Assembly (NCBI RefSeq): GCF_016756595.1
Contig: NZ_AP023257.1
Span: 5,596,001 to 5,660,000 of the forward strand
Source: Mesorhizobium sp. L-2-11
GTDB lineage: Bacteria > Pseudomonadota > Alphaproteobacteria > Rhizobiales > Rhizobiaceae
Reading direction: 5' to 3'
DNA length: 64,000 nt
Under the pieces are notes generated by a model. It had not been told where the DNA came from, ran no database searches, and was given only the letters and a program-made list of their open reading frames with translations. The translations under genes were made by a program, and so were the position numbers. Shown piece after piece: positions 55,106-64,000 of the stretch (positions are counted from its first letter, which is position 1; each line of letters starts with the position of its first letter).

Positions 55106-56339
55106 CGAGGGCGAAATGAACGAGCCCGGCCCATTCACTGTAGATGCCGGAGGGGAGCGCCGCTGGCGCCTGGCGATCGGCGCCGATGACGAGGCGTCGG
55201 CGGCACTTTCCAGCGACGACAAACGACTTTCGGCGGCACTCGATGCTCTCTACGGCGATGGTGCCAGCGCGGCGGCCAGTGACCCGCGCAAGCGGCGTGG
55301 CGGGCTTGGCCGCTCGGCACCGCGCGTTGCGCAATGGATGGGCGACATTCGCTCCTTCTTTCCCGCGCAGGTCGTTCAGATTGTCCAGAAGGACGCTTTC
55401 GAACGGCTGGACCTGAAGCAGATGCTGATGGAGCCGGAGTTCCTCAAGGCGATCGAGGCGGACGTCAACCTGGTCGCCGACCTGATTTCGCTCCGCTCGG
55501 TCATGCCGGCCAAGTCCAAGGACATCGCCCGCACGATCATCGCCGACATCGTCGCCAAGCTGATGCAGAAGCTGGAGCAGAAGACCGCCGAGGCGATACG
55601 CGGCGCGCTCGACCGATCGAAGCGCACCAACCGTCCGCGTGCGCGCGATATCGACTGGCAGCGCACCATCTCGGCGAACCTTCGCCACTACCAGCACGAG
55701 CACAAAACCATCGTGCCGGAGAAGCTGGTTGGTTTCATGCGCAAGCAGCGCCGGCTGGTCGATCTTGACGAAGTCGTTCTCTGCGTCGACCAGTCCGGCT
55801 CGATGGCGAGCTCGGTGGTCTACGCCTCGATCTTCGCGGCGGTGTTGGCCTCGCTGCCGATCGTGCGCACCAAGCTCGTCTGTTTCGATACGGCCATCGT
55901 CGACCTTACCGAAGAACTCAGCGATCCCGTCGAAGTGCTGTTCGGCGTGCAGCTTGGCGGCGGCACCGATATCAACCAGGCCGTCGCCTATTGCGCCGAC
56001 CGTATCGAGCGGCCAACCAAGTCGCATCTGGTGCTGATCACCGACCTCTACGAGGGCGGCAATGGCCAGGAGTTGCTGCGGCGGCTGGCGGCGCTGGTTC
56101 GATCCGGCGTCAATGTCGTCGTGCTTCTGGCGCTGACGGACCAAGGCCGGCCCGGCTATGATCCGGCAATGGCAGGTTCGGTCGCCGCACTTGGCATCCC
56201 GGTCTTCGCCTGCACGCCGGATTTGTTTCCGGACATGATGGCGGCGGCATTGCGCCGGGAAGATATCGGCGCTTGGGCGGCGGGAGCCGACATCAAGTTG
56301 GTTCGCGCCGAGGCCGAAGCGCCCAGGGCGAACGAGTGA
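55098..56339 (+). CDS. VWA domain protein (YehP-like)
   Basis: A 413-residue protein. Its N-terminal half is helical and charged; residues about 225-400 form a von Willebrand A domain with an intact MIDAS: DQSGS (about 232-236), Thr in GGGTDINQAV (about 290) and Asp in LITDLYEGG (about 315). VWA proteins of this kind are the usual partners of MoxR ATPases. The ATG at 55098 has GGGAGG nine bases upstream and overlaps the DUF5682 stop, closing the coupled cassette. Confidence 0.9.
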   Translation: MDDEGEMNEPGPFTVDAGGERRWRLAIGADDEASAALSSDDKRLSAALDALYGDGASAAASDPRKRRGGLGRSAPRVAQWMGDIRSFFPAQVVQIVQKDAFERLDLKQMLMEPEFLKAIEADVNLVADLISLRSVMPAKSKDIARTIIADIVAKLMQKLEQKTAEAIRGALDRSKRTNRPRARDIDWQRTISANLRHYQHEHKTIVPEKLVGFMRKQRRLVDLDEVVLCVDQSGSMASSVVYASIFAAVLASLPIVRTKLVCFDTAIVDLTEELSDPVEVLFGVQLGGGTDINQAVAYCADRIERPTKSHLVLITDLYEGGNGQELLRRLAALVRSGVNVVVLLALTDQGRPGYDPAMAGSVAALGIPVFACTPDLFPDMMAAALRREDIGAWAAGADIKLVRAEAEAPRANE

Positions 56340-56344
56340 GCCCC

Positions 56345-57736
56345 ATGTCGCAGAAGGTTGCCGAGCTCCTGTCGCGGCTGGAAAAACGGCTGGACAGGTC
56401 AGCGATCGTTTCGGCCGACGAGGCCGGACCGCGTTACAGGGAAGATCCCGACGGCAAGACCGGCGCACTGCCGGAGTTCGTGCTGCGTCCGCGCAAGACC
56501 GGCGAGGTTTCGGACATACTGCGCCTGTGCAACGAGGCGGGGCAAAGGCTTGTCGTCCAGGGTGGCCGAACCGGGCTTGCCGGTGCGGCTCGCATCCAGC
56601 CCGGCGAAGCGGTGCTGTCGCTGGAGCGCATGACGGCGATCGAGACTCCCGACCGCGAGGCGGCAAAGATCGTCGCCGAGGCCGGCGCACCACTGCAGAT
56701 GGTGCAGGACGCGGCCGATACGGCCGGCTTGCTGTTCGGCGTCGACATCGGCGCGCGCGGCACGGCCACGGTCGGCGGCAATGTCGCCACCAATGCCGGC
56801 GGTATCCGGGTGCTGCGCTACGGCATGTACCGCGCGCAGGTGCTCGGCCTGGAAGCAGTACTTGCCGATGGCAGCATCCTGACGTCGCTCAAGGGCTTGT
56901 CCAAGGACAATTCCGGCTATGATCTCAACCAGCTATTCATTGGCAGCGAAGGCACGCTGGGTGTCGTCACGCGCGCCTGCCTGCGCCTGCACCCGAAGCC
57001 GGCCACCGAGGTCAACGCCTTCTGCGCGCTTGCTTCGGTCGACGCGGCGATCGCGCTGCTCGGTCTGCTCAGACAGAGACTTGGACCCCTGCTCTCGGCC
57101 TATGAAGTGAATTTCGCGCCGCTCTATGGCGCCATGGTCGCCGGCATGGATGCGCCGGCGCCGCTGCCCGTCGGCTCGCCCGTCTATGTGCTCGCCGAGA
57201 TACAGGGCAGCGAGCCCGACCACGACGGCGAACGTTTTGCCGCTGTGCTGATGCAGGCGGTCGAGGACGGCGTGATCGACGACGTGGTGGTCTCGCAGTC
57301 GCCGCGCGAATTCCGCGCGCTGTGGGCGGTGCGAGAGGACGCCAATCGCTTCCTGTTTTCGATAAAAGGCCTGGTCGGCGTCGATGTCAGCATCCCGCTG
57401 GCGAGGATGGGCACTTTCCTGCGGGAAACGGAAGCCGCGGTCCGGGCCGTTGACCGCAACGCCGACATCTACGTCTTCGGTCATCTCGGCGATGGCAATC
57501 TGCACTATCAGGTCCGCACGGTGGATCCGGCGGCGGCATATGACATCGTCTATCGCAGCGTGGCTGCGGCCGGCGGCGGCGTCTCGGCCGAGCATGGCAT
57601 CGGCCTCGACAAGAAGAAATGGTTGCACCTCGTGCGCGGCGATGCCGAGATCGCCGCCATGCGGCGCTTGAAAGCGGCTTTCGATCCGAACAATATCCTC
57701 AATGCCGGGCGGGTTTTCGATCCCGGGCCCGCCTGA
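56345..57736 (+). CDS. FAD-linked D-2-hydroxyacid dehydrogenase (D-lactate/glycolate type)
   Basis: A 463-residue flavoprotein of the GlcD/Dld family. The FAD_binding_4 domain has VVQGGRTGLAGAARI and GGNVATNAGGIRVLRYGMYRAQVLGLEA (split FAD loop); the C-terminal domain has FGHLGDGNLHY and SAEHGIGLDKKKWL, the substrate and metal-binding segments. It oxidises a D-2-hydroxyacid (lactate, 2-hydroxyglutarate or glycolate are candidates) and passes electrons to quinone or cytochrome. It starts five bases after the VWA stop and may share its message, but its function appears unrelated to the cassette. Confidence 0.88.
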   Translation: MSQKVAELLSRLEKRLDRSAIVSADEAGPRYREDPDGKTGALPEFVLRPRKTGEVSDILRLCNEAGQRLVVQGGRTGLAGAARIQPGEAVLSLERMTAIETPDREAAKIVAEAGAPLQMVQDAADTAGLLFGVDIGARGTATVGGNVATNAGGIRVLRYGMYRAQVLGLEAVLADGSILTSLKGLSKDNSGYDLNQLFIGSEGTLGVVTRACLRLHPKPATEVNAFCALASVDAAIALLGLLRQRLGPLLSAYEVNFAPLYGAMVAGMDAPAPLPVGSPVYVLAEIQGSEPDHDGERFAAVLMQAVEDGVIDDVVVSQSPREFRALWAVREDANRFLFSIKGLVGVDVSIPLARMGTFLRETEAAVRAVDRNADIYVFGHLGDGNLHYQVRTVDPAAAYDIVYRSVAAAGGGVSAEHGIGLDKKKWLHLVRGDAEIAAMRRLKAAFDPNNILNAGRVFDPGPA

Positions 57737-57743
57737 AATCGAA

Positions 57744-57760
57744 GGCCGGTAGCGCCGGCC
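57744..57760. terminator. Short hairpin between convergent genes
   Basis: GGCCGG (57744-57749) pairs with CCGGCC (57755-57760), loop TAGCG, in the 35-bp gap between the FAD dehydrogenase and psuG stops. It may end both messages; there is no strong U tract. Confidence 0.4.
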
Positions 57761-57771
57761 GGGTGCTGAGC

Positions 57772-58701
57772 CTATTTGGCCATGCGCTTCAACCGCGCAT
57801 GCGCCACCGCAATGCGGGCGGCAAGCGCGGCGTTGTTGCGGACCAGCGCGATGTTGGCCTTCAGGCTGCGGCCCTGCGAGAGCTCGTTGATGCGGGCGAG
57901 CAGGAACGGCGTCAGCTCCTTGCGCCCGATGCCGCGTTTCTCGGCCTCTGCCACGGCTGCCGTGATGGTGCCGTCGATGAAGGCCGGATCGAGCGTATCC
58001 ACTTGCGGAATTGGATTGGCGACGAGAATGCCGGTGCCCGAGCCGATCTGCTCGTGCAGCAGCATGGCCTGCGCAATGTCCTCGGGCGTATCGAGGCGGT
58101 GATCGGCTTGCAGTCCGCTGGAGCGCGTATAGAAGGCCGGAAAATCGTCGCTCTGATAGGCAATCACCGGCACGCGTTGGGTCTCCAGATATTCCAGCGT
58201 TTTTGCAATATCGAGGATCGATTTCACGCCGGCGCAGACGACGGTCGTGCCGGTCTGGCCGAGTTCGGTCAGGTCGGCCGAGATATCGAAAGTGGCCTCG
58301 GCGCCACGATGCACGCCGCCGACGCCGCCGGTCGCGAAAATGCCGATGCCGGCCAATGCAGCGATCCGCATCGTCGCCGAAACCGTGGTTCCGCCCGACC
58401 CGCCGCCCACCATGATGGCGGCGAGGTCGCGCCCGGAGGCCTTGACCACGTCTTTTGCCGCTGCCAGCTGCTCGAGCTCCCGGTCACCAAGCCCGACCTT
58501 GATCTTGCCGGCGACCACCGCGATCGTGGCGGGCACGGCGCCATTCTCGCGCACCACGGTCTCGACGCCGCGCGCAGTCTCAAGATTGGCCGGATATGGC
58601 ATGCCATGGGTGATGATCGTCGATTCCAGCGCCACCACCGCGCCGCCGTCCCGGAGTGCTGCCGCGACTTCGTCGTTCAGGTGGAGAAGGGAAGTGTTCA
58701 T
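57772..58701 (-). CDS. psuG: Pseudouridine-5'-phosphate glycosidase
   Basis: A 309-residue PsuG protein. VALESTIITHGMPYPANLETA (metal and phosphate-binding), VGLGDRELEQLA, GGTTVSATMRIAALAGI (with the GGVGGVHRGAE segment that carries the catalytic region) and LDTPEDIAQAM are characteristic. PsuG cleaves the C-C bond of pseudouridine 5'-phosphate to uracil and ribose 5-phosphate. The kinase that makes its substrate is encoded 31 bases upstream on the same strand. Start by family alignment at 58701. Confidence 0.93.
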   Translation of the reverse strand: MNTSLLHLNDEVAAALRDGGAVVALESTIITHGMPYPANLETARGVETVVRENGAVPATIAVVAGKIKVGLGDRELEQLAAAKDVVKASGRDLAAIMVGGGSGGTTVSATMRIAALAGIGIFATGGVGGVHRGAEATFDISADLTELGQTGTTVVCAGVKSILDIAKTLEYLETQRVPVIAYQSDDFPAFYTRSSGLQADHRLDTPEDIAQAMLLHEQIGSGTGILVANPIPQVDTLDPAFIDGTITAAVAEAEKRGIGRKELTPFLLARINELSQGRSLKANIALVRNNAALAARIAVAHARLKRMAK

Positions 58702-58732
58702 CGTCGTCTCGCTTTCAGGGTTCGGCTCGCGT

Positions 58733-59842
58733 TCAGGCGGGAATGCGGTACATGCCGGCGGTGAGGAAGCGCGGCGACAGGTCGGGATGGACGCTGGATT
58801 CACTCTCGGTGGTCAGCGTGGCGAGCAGCGCCCCGGTGCGCGCCGCGTCGAGCACGGGCTCGCCCGAAAGCACCCTGTACATGGTGCCGGCAATCATTGC
58901 GTCGCCGGCACCGGTGATATCGACGGCGCGGGCCGGGACGGAACGCATCGTCGTCACGCCGATTTCGGTCGCGACCGCAAATCCATGCGCGCCCATGGTC
59001 ACGATCACCTCGCTGGCGCCGGCCGCGCGCAGTGCCGCCGCAGCCTCTTCCGGCCCCAGCCGCTTGTCGGCATCGGCGATGCCAAGCATCGTATTGGCCT
59101 CGTCACGGTTGGTGAACAAAAGATCGATGCCGGTCAGGTCCTTTGGCAGGCGCGCCGATTTCGGCGACGACACCGTGTCGACGGCGAGCTTGAAGCGCGC
59201 GCCCTGCTTGCGTGACATCAGCGTTGCGATCGTCGCGGCCGGCAGGTTGCAGTCGATGAACACCCACGTCGCCGAAGCCAGATGCGGCCAGAAACGGTCG
59301 AGATAGGCTGGTGAAAACAGATCGAAGATCTCCATGTCGGCGATGCCGAGCACGAGATCGTTATTGAGGTCGAGGATCGCCGCATATTCCGCCGTCGGCC
59401 GCTCCGTTGTGGTGATGACCTGGCTGACATCGGCGCCGAGATCGCGCAGATGCCGCACCAGCGAGCGGCCGGTTTCATCGTCGCCGACGATCGAGACGAA
59501 GCTTGTGTCGACGCCGAGGCGGACAAGGTTTTCGACGACGTTGCGGGCGACGCCGCCGAAGCTGCGATAGCCGTCGACCGGGTTCGACGTCCCGAAGATC
59601 AGATCCTTCTTGGCGTGGTACTTGCGGTCCAAAACCGCGCCGCCGATGCAGATCATGCGCTTGGAGGCCGGCAACACATAGCCACGGCCGAGAATGTAGC
59701 CCTTGTTGACGAGCTGCACGATGTGGGCCGCGACGGTCGAACGGGCAATGCCGAGCGCGGTCGCTATGTCCTGCTGGCCGGCGAAAGGGTTCGCCGCGAT
59801 GAGATCCAGCACTGCCTGTTCCTGTGCTCCAAGATCGTCCAT
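58733..59842 (-). CDS. psuK: Pseudouridine kinase (PfkB family) with N-terminal HTH
   Basis: A 369-residue fusion. Residues about 5-55 are a winged helix-turn-helix ([26 protein letters not shown]); from about 60 a PfkB kinase follows with [17 protein letters not shown] and the C-terminal [12 protein letters not shown], which carries the catalytic Asp. PsuK phosphorylates pseudouridine. The HTH suggests that the enzyme also controls its own operon. Start at 59842 is preferred; an ATG at 59863 would add seven residues. An ACAACA-N5-TGTTGT dyad lies about 45 bases upstream. Confidence 0.9.
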   Translation of the reverse strand: MDDLGAQEQAVLDLIAANPFAGQQDIATALGIARSTVAAHIVQLVNKGYILGRGYVLPASKRMICIGGAVLDRKYHAKKDLIFGTSNPVDGYRSFGGVARNVVENLVRLGVDTSFVSIVGDDETGRSLVRHLRDLGADVSQVITTTERPTAEYAAILDLNNDLVLGIADMEIFDLFSPAYLDRFWPHLASATWVFIDCNLPAATIATLMSRKQGARFKLAVDTVSSPKSARLPKDLTGIDLLFTNRDEANTMLGIADADKRLGPEEAAAALRAAGASEVIVTMGAHGFAVATEIGVTTMRSVPARAVDITGAGDAMIAGTMYRVLSGEPVLDAARTGALLATLTTESESSVHPDLSPRFLTAGMYRIPA

Positions 59843-59884
59843 CGCCTCACCCGGCTCGCGCAATTCATGGCTGGACTTTTATCA

Positions 59885-59901
59885 ACAACAGATGATGTTG
59901 T
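59885..59901. promoter_or_regulatory. Inverted repeat ACAACA-N5-TGTTGT between psuK and murQ
   Basis: ACAACAGATGATGTTGT is a perfect 6-bp dyad with spacer GATGA, in the 166-bp divergent region. A second TTGTCAAC follows at 59899. It may bind the HTH domain of PsuK or a MurR-type regulator elsewhere. Confidence 0.5.
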
Positions 59902-60008
59902 CAACATTTGTTTGGCGGGCTTATCGACGCCAGCCGCTGGTACTGGTCAACGCCCGGCGACGCATCACATTACTTGTTGCCGATGGCAAGAAGTTTGAAA
60001 GCAAGGGG

Positions 60009-60932
60009 ATGAATGAACAGCAGTTGATGGCGGAGCTGGAGCGGTTGGTTTCCGAGGAGCGGAACCCGAGGACGATGGATATCGACTTGCTGCCGACCAT
60101 CGATATCCTGCGCATGATCAATGATGAGGACAGCGACGTTCCGGCCGCCGTCGAGAAGGTCATCCCGCAAATTGCTGCTGCGGTAGACCAGATCGTCAGT
60201 GCGTTTCAAAGAGGCGCGCGGCTTGTCTATATGGGCGCTGGCACGAGCGGCCGGCTGGGGGTTCTCGATGCCTCGGAGTGTCCGCCGACATTTGGCGTGC
60301 CCGAGGACATGGTGCTCGGCCTGATCGCGGGCGGCCCCAAAGCGCTGGTGCGGGCCGTGGAAGGCGCCGAGGATGATCCGCAACAAGGCATCAAGGCACT
60401 GCAGGGAATCAAGTTGACCGCCGACGATGTGGTGGTCGGCATCGCGGTCAGCGGCCGCACACCCTACGTCATCGGCGGCTTGACCTATGCAAGGCAGGTA
60501 GGGGCAACGACCGTGGCGCTTTCCTGCAACCCCAGGTCAGTCATTGCCGGCATCGCCGACATTGCCATCTCTCCGCTTGTCGGCCCCGAGGTTCTCGCCG
60601 GCTCGACCCGGTTGAAGTCGGGAACCGCGCAAAAGCTGGTCCTCAACATGCTGACGACAGCCAGCATGATCCGGATCGGCAAGAGCTATCAGAACCTGAT
60701 GGTCGACCTTAATCCCAGCAACAAGAAGCTCGTCTCCAGGGCGGTCGGGATGGTGATGCAGACCACCGGCTGCACAGCGCAGCAGGCACGACGGGCGCTC
60801 GACCAGACCGGCAAAGACGTCAAGCTGGCGATCCTGGTGACGATCACCGGGATGGGGATCGAAGAGGCGCGCAAGGCGCTCGACAATGCGGGCGGGTTTT
60901 TGCGAAAGGCGATCGGCGAAAAGACGCTGTGA
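60009..60932 (+). CDS. murQ: N-acetylmuramic acid 6-phosphate etherase
   Basis: A 307-residue SIS-domain protein: [44 protein letters not shown] (catalytic Glu region), [17 protein letters not shown] and [17 protein letters not shown]. MurQ removes the lactyl ether of MurNAc 6-phosphate to give GlcNAc 6-phosphate in cell-wall recycling. The ATG at 60009 fits the family start, though its RBS is weak and AAGGGG is too close. The anmK gene, 155 bases downstream, makes its substrate. Confidence 0.93.
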   Translation: MNEQQLMAELERLVSEERNPRTMDIDLLPTIDILRMINDEDSDVPAAVEKVIPQIAAAVDQIVSAFQRGARLVYMGAGTSGRLGVLDASECPPTFGVPEDMVLGLIAGGPKALVRAVEGAEDDPQQGIKALQGIKLTADDVVVGIAVSGRTPYVIGGLTYARQVGATTVALSCNPRSVIAGIADIAISPLVGPEVLAGSTRLKSGTAQKLVLNMLTTASMIRIGKSYQNLMVDLNPSNKKLVSRAVGMVMQTTGCTAQQARRALDQTGKDVKLAILVTITGMGIEEARKALDNAGGFLRKAIGEKTL

Positions 60933-61087
60933 AGCCGCCAGGATACCGGTATACAGCATGGATCACTTCGACAAAGGCAGGGCATGGGACCTTGCTCACC
61001 AGACGGATCCATCCGACACATCATTTCGACAGCGGGAGTATCGAGATTCGCCAATCGGTCGGCGATCTCGTCAACGGAGCCTAACAA

Positions 61088-62221
61088 GTGATGATTGCCA
61101 ACAGTGGGGAACCAATCTGGGCCGTCGGCCTGATGACCGGCACCGTCCTCGACGGCAATGTCGACGTCGCGCTGATCAAGACCGATGGCGAGCGGATCGC
61201 GGATTTCGGCACCTACACGCTGGCACCCTACCCCAGCTCAATCCGGACGCTGCTGGAGGAGACGCTGGATCAGGCCAGGGCGTGGAATTTTGCCGGACCG
61301 GAACCGGCGATCTTTCGCGAGGCCGAAGAAGCGCTGACGCGCGCCCAGTCGGCAGCGGTCAAGGATCTGGTCGAAAGCTACCGGCTGACAATGGCCGATA
61401 TCGGCGTCGTCGGCTTCCATGGCCAAACCGTGCTGCATCGCGCCCCGCAACCCGGCCGGCTCGGCCAGACCCGCCAGCTCGGCGATGGCGAGTTGATGCA
61501 TTCCATTCTGGAAACCAAAGTCGCCTATGATTTCCGTTCGGCCGACATGCGCGCCGGCGGGCAAGGGGCGCCGCTGTCGGCCGCCTATCACGCCGCGCTG
61601 CTGCGCGATGCCGATATCAGCGGCGACACAGCGGTGCTCAATCTCGGCGGCGTCGCCAACATCACCTGGTGGGACGGCAAGGACAATGTCGTCGCTTTCG
61701 ACACCGGACCGGCCAATGCGCCGCTTAACGATTTCATCAAGGCGAAGGGTTTGGGTGAGATGGACCGCGACGGCGCTCTGGCCCGCGCCGGCACCGTCGA
61801 TGAGGCCCGGCTGGCCCAGCTCCTGCAGCATCCCTACCTGGCCAAGCCCTATCCAAAATCGCTTGACCGGTTCGATTTCGGCGCGGCCATGGCGGACGGG
61901 ATGAACGCTGAGGATGGCGCCGCACTGCTGACGGCCTTCGCCACTGCGGCCGTCGGCAAGGCGCTCGACCTCCTGCCGCATCGGCCGAAGCGGCTGGTGG
62001 TCAGCGGCGGCGGCCGCCACAACCCAACGATCATGGCCATGCTCACCAGCCGCGCCGGCGTCGAAGCGGTGCCGGCGGAGGCGCTCGGCTGGAAGGGCGA
62101 CGCGGTGGAGGCGGAGTGCTTTGCTTTCCTTGCGGTTCGCGTCCTCCGTGGCCTGCCGATCAGCTTCCCGACTACCACCGGTGTGCCAGAACCGATGCGC
62201 GGCGGGCGCCTTGCCGGCTGA
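61088..62221 (+). CDS. anmK: Anhydro-N-acetylmuramic acid kinase
   Basis: A 377-residue kinase of the AnmK family: [21 protein letters not shown] (ATP loop), [44 protein letters not shown] and [12 protein letters not shown]. It opens and phosphorylates 1,6-anhydroMurNAc to MurNAc 6-phosphate, which MurQ then uses. The start is a GTG at 61088 directly followed by an in-frame ATG at 61091; GGAG lies 8 bases before the GTG. The family's usual GTSLDG reads GTVLDG here. Confidence 0.92.
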   Translation: MMIANSGEPIWAVGLMTGTVLDGNVDVALIKTDGERIADFGTYTLAPYPSSIRTLLEETLDQARAWNFAGPEPAIFREAEEALTRAQSAAVKDLVESYRLTMADIGVVGFHGQTVLHRAPQPGRLGQTRQLGDGELMHSILETKVAYDFRSADMRAGGQGAPLSAAYHAALLRDADISGDTAVLNLGGVANITWWDGKDNVVAFDTGPANAPLNDFIKAKGLGEMDRDGALARAGTVDEARLAQLLQHPYLAKPYPKSLDRFDFGAAMADGMNAEDGAALLTAFATAAVGKALDLLPHRPKRLVVSGGGRHNPTIMAMLTSRAGVEAVPAEALGWKGDAVEAECFAFLAVRVLRGLPISFPTTTGVPEPMRGGRLAG

Positions 62222-62321
62222 TCAAGTCGACAACTTCTTCTAAGGGAAAACGCGGCTGCGCGAAGGCGGCGCAAGCTTTGCCGCCGCGGGGCACGAACCG
62301 GCGGCTAGCGATGGTCCGCGG

Positions 62322-63494
62322 CTACCGCGGCGAATGCCACGCCGCCGCCGCAGCGGCAACCAGCATGAGCAACGCTGCGACCATGGCCGATGCCGCAAAA
62401 CCAAAGCTGGAGTAAAGCGGTCCGAAGGCTGTGGTGCCGACAAACACCGCGAGATAGGTCACCGCGCTGTTCAAACCCATGATCGTGCCGCGCCGCGCCG
62501 GATCGAGCGCCGAGAGGCGCATCACCAGGACGTTCAGTCCAAAATGATTGGCAAGGCCCCAGGCCGCCACCATCGCGATGGTCAGATGGAAACTACTGCT
62601 TGTCGCGGCAAGCGCGACATAGACGACCGCGACCAGGAGATAGGCGAATGGCATGACGCGTCGTGCGCCAAGCCGATCGATCACGCCGTCAAGCAGTGCC
62701 GCCATGCCGAAGCCGGCGCCATAGGCGAGCGCGGCCAACCCGTTGGCGCTGACCGGCCGTCCCAAGCCGTTGTGAAGGTGATCGCCGAGATAGCCATAGA
62801 CACCGTAGAAGGCGGTCATGAAGGCGCCGCAGGCGACCAGAAGCGGCACTATGCCGGGCACGGCCAAGGCGCCGAGCGGCGTCGGCGCCGGGCCGCCTTT
62901 CCTGACATCGCTCAGCGACGTCAGCGTAAGGCCGGTCAGCGCAAGCGCCGCAAGGACCGCGACCGCCGCGAAAACGGCGCGCCAATGCAGCAGATCGGCA
63001 AGCACCGCCGATAGGGAGACGCCGGCCACCATGCTCAGGGTCCATCCGGTCAGTACGACGCCGATCGTCCCGCTTTCGCGGCCAGGCGGCGCGATCGCAG
63101 CGGCGCTGGCATAGATTGCCGGCATCGCGACGCCGGCAGCGATGCCGGCGAGAAGCTGGGCCGCAACCAGCGCCGTCACTGTCGGCGCGGCGGCGCTGGC
63201 GAGAAGCGCGACCGCCAGCAGCAGCAACGCCCCTTGCAGCATGCGGCGAGCGCCGAGCCGATCGATATAGCGGGCCAGGAACAAGGCGCTTGCCGACGTG
63301 CCGAGGCCGAAGGCGGCGGATGCGATCATGACGGCCGGCACGCTCGTCGCAAACGATGCGGCCACCGCCGGCGCTATCGGACCGAGAACCAGCGAGTTCG
63401 AGCCGATCACCGCGATGCATCCGGTCAAGAGATAGGCGAGCGCCGGGATAGGCGGCCTTGCCGTCAATGTTGCGACTTGATCACTGTTCGTCAT
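62322..63494 (-). CDS. MFS transporter (DHA1-like efflux protein)
   Basis: A 390-residue protein with 12 hydrophobic segments. The segment between TM2 and TM3 reads RYIDRLGARRMLQGALLLL, the MFS motif A equivalent, and a similar DRLGARRVMPFAYLL recurs in the second half. It is divergent from an Lrp/AsnC regulator gene 48 bases away, suggesting inducible export of an amino acid or drug-like compound. The substrate is unknown. Confidence 0.88.
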   Translation of the reverse strand: MTNSDQVATLTARPPIPALAYLLTGCIAVIGSNSLVLGPIAPAVAASFATSVPAVMIASAAFGLGTSASALFLARYIDRLGARRMLQGALLLLAVALLASAAAPTVTALVAAQLLAGIAAGVAMPAIYASAAAIAPPGRESGTIGVVLTGWTLSMVAGVSLSAVLADLLHWRAVFAAVAVLAALALTGLTLTSLSDVRKGGPAPTPLGALAVPGIVPLLVACGAFMTAFYGVYGYLGDHLHNGLGRPVSANGLAALAYGAGFGMAALLDGVIDRLGARRVMPFAYLLVAVVYVALAATSSSFHLTIAMVAAWGLANHFGLNVLVMRLSALDPARRGTIMGLNSAVTYLAVFVGTTAFGPLYSSFGFAASAMVAALLMLVAAAAAAWHSPR

Positions 63495-63512
63495 ACGACG
63501 ATAATCGCCGTA
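63494..63512. promoter_or_regulatory. 19-bp palindrome between the MFS and Lrp genes
   Basis: TACGACGATAATCGCCGTA is symmetric except for one base pair and the centre. It abuts the MFS start codon (63494-63492) and lies about 30 bases before the Lrp start, so an Lrp-type protein bound here could control both. Confidence 0.55.
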
Positions 63513-63542
63513 TTAAATTCTGTATCAATAAGGAATTTCACC

Positions 63543-64000
63543 ATGGATGAAGAAACAGATGGCATTCCGCAGAACAGGCCTGCTGCCCGGGACGTCGACG
63601 CGACCGACCGAAAGATATTAGGCGTTCTGGTCGACGACGCCACGATCAGCTATACCGAGCTCGGCGATCGTGTCGGCCTGTCGCCGCCGGCAGCGCATGA
63701 ACGGGTGAAGCGGCTTCGGCGAAGCGGCGCCATCCGCAACACCGCGGCCATCATCGATCCCAAGGCGGTGCGCAAGCCGTTGCTGGCTTTCGTGCACATC
63801 GACACCAAGGGTTGGGGAAAGACCCCCGAACTGATGGCGATTTCCGAGCACCCCGAAGTCGAGGAGATTCATTCGGTCGCCGGCGACACATGCATGCTGA
63901 TCAAGGTCCGCACCGAGGACACAAGGGCGCTCGAAGGCCTGCTGTCGCGGCTTTACGAAACGCCTGGCGTGACCTCGACGCGTAGCTATGTGGTTCTGTC
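63543..64000 (+). CDS. Lrp/AsnC-family transcriptional regulator, 3' truncated by the window
   Basis: The first 152 codons are visible. Residues about 18-65 form the helix-turn-helix (DATDRKILGVLVDDATISYTEL, then VGLSPPAAHERVKRLRRSG), followed by the RAM ligand domain (LLAFVHIDTKGWGK, VEEIHSVAGDTCMLIKVR, LYETPGVTSTRSYVVL). The protein appears nearly complete at the window edge. It is divergent from the MFS gene and is its likely regulator. Confidence 0.9.
   Translation, partial: MDEETDGIPQNRPAARDVDATDRKILGVLVDDATISYTELGDRVGLSPPAAHERVKRLRRSGAIRNTAAIIDPKAVRKPLLAFVHIDTKGWGKTPELMAISEHPEVEEIHSVAGDTCMLIKVRTEDTRALEGLLSRLYETPGVTSTRSYVVL

Noticed and set aside
55080..56693. Long minus-strand open frame opposite the VWA gene
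   Set aside because: Composition is that of an antisense shadow, with no recognisable motif. The plus strand has an intact VWA domain with MIDAS.

Overview
The window reads as chromosomal DNA of a Rhizobiales alphaproteobacterium, most probably Mesorhizobium or a close relative. It is GC-rich and densely coding, it carries many periplasmic-binding-protein sugar importers, an erythritol locus of the Brucella/Rhizobium type, and palindromic mosaic intergenic repeats of the kind common in rhizobia. The species call is inference from gene content; no rRNA or other marker is present.

Region 1 (1-11000): the start of an acyl-CoA synthetase gene leaves the window on the left. A ParDE toxin-antitoxin pair follows, then a SorC-type regulator and a class II aldolase/SDR fusion, a second ParDE pair, an Rbs-type sugar ABC importer on the minus strand, and divergently a methylthioribose-kinase-like gene (mtnK) and an MtnA-type isomerase. 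Together these look like a complete uptake and cleavage route for 5-methylthioribose, 5-deoxyribose or a similar 5-modified pentose: import, C1 phosphorylation, aldose-to-ketose isomerisation, then aldol cleavage to DHAP and an aldehyde.

Region 2 (11200-24550): a D-apiose/D-apionate-type pathway: ApnO-like oxidoisomerase, an importer with a DUF2291 lipoprotein, an ApsD-like dehydrogenase, a FadR/NanR-type GntR regulator, a RuBisCO-like protein (RLP) and a DUF1537 kinase (OiaK). Three copies of a FadR-like operator precede the three transcription units. Two unrelated surface/export genes (12149-15012) interrupt the cluster.

Region 3 (24690-48450): an AraC regulator with a PaoABC-like periplasmic molybdenum aldehyde oxidoreductase; DhaK/DhaL; then a tetrose/erythritol block: rpiB (eryI), tpiA2 (eryH), a DeoR regulator, a class II fructose-bisphosphate aldolase, an IS481-family insertion, eryC, eryB, a D-2-hydroxyacid dehydrogenase, eryA, a GlpSTPQV-like importer with two ATPases, and eryD. 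If the RLP is the decarboxylase type, regions 2 and 3 meet at L-erythrulose 1-phosphate and share EryH and EryI to make D-erythrose 4-phosphate.

Region 4 (48900-56340): a tightly packed five-gene cassette, SWIM zinc finger, DUF5691-like, MoxR-type AAA+ ATPase, DUF5682 and VWA protein, matching the poorly understood E. coli yehQ/yehL/yehM/yehP set.

Region 5 (56345-64000): an FAD-linked D-lactate/glycolate-type dehydrogenase, psuG and a HTH-psuK (pseudouridine degradation), murQ and anmK (cell-wall sugar recycling), an MFS exporter, and a divergent Lrp/AsnC regulator cut off by the window end. No rRNA, tRNA, CRISPR or replication origin was seen.
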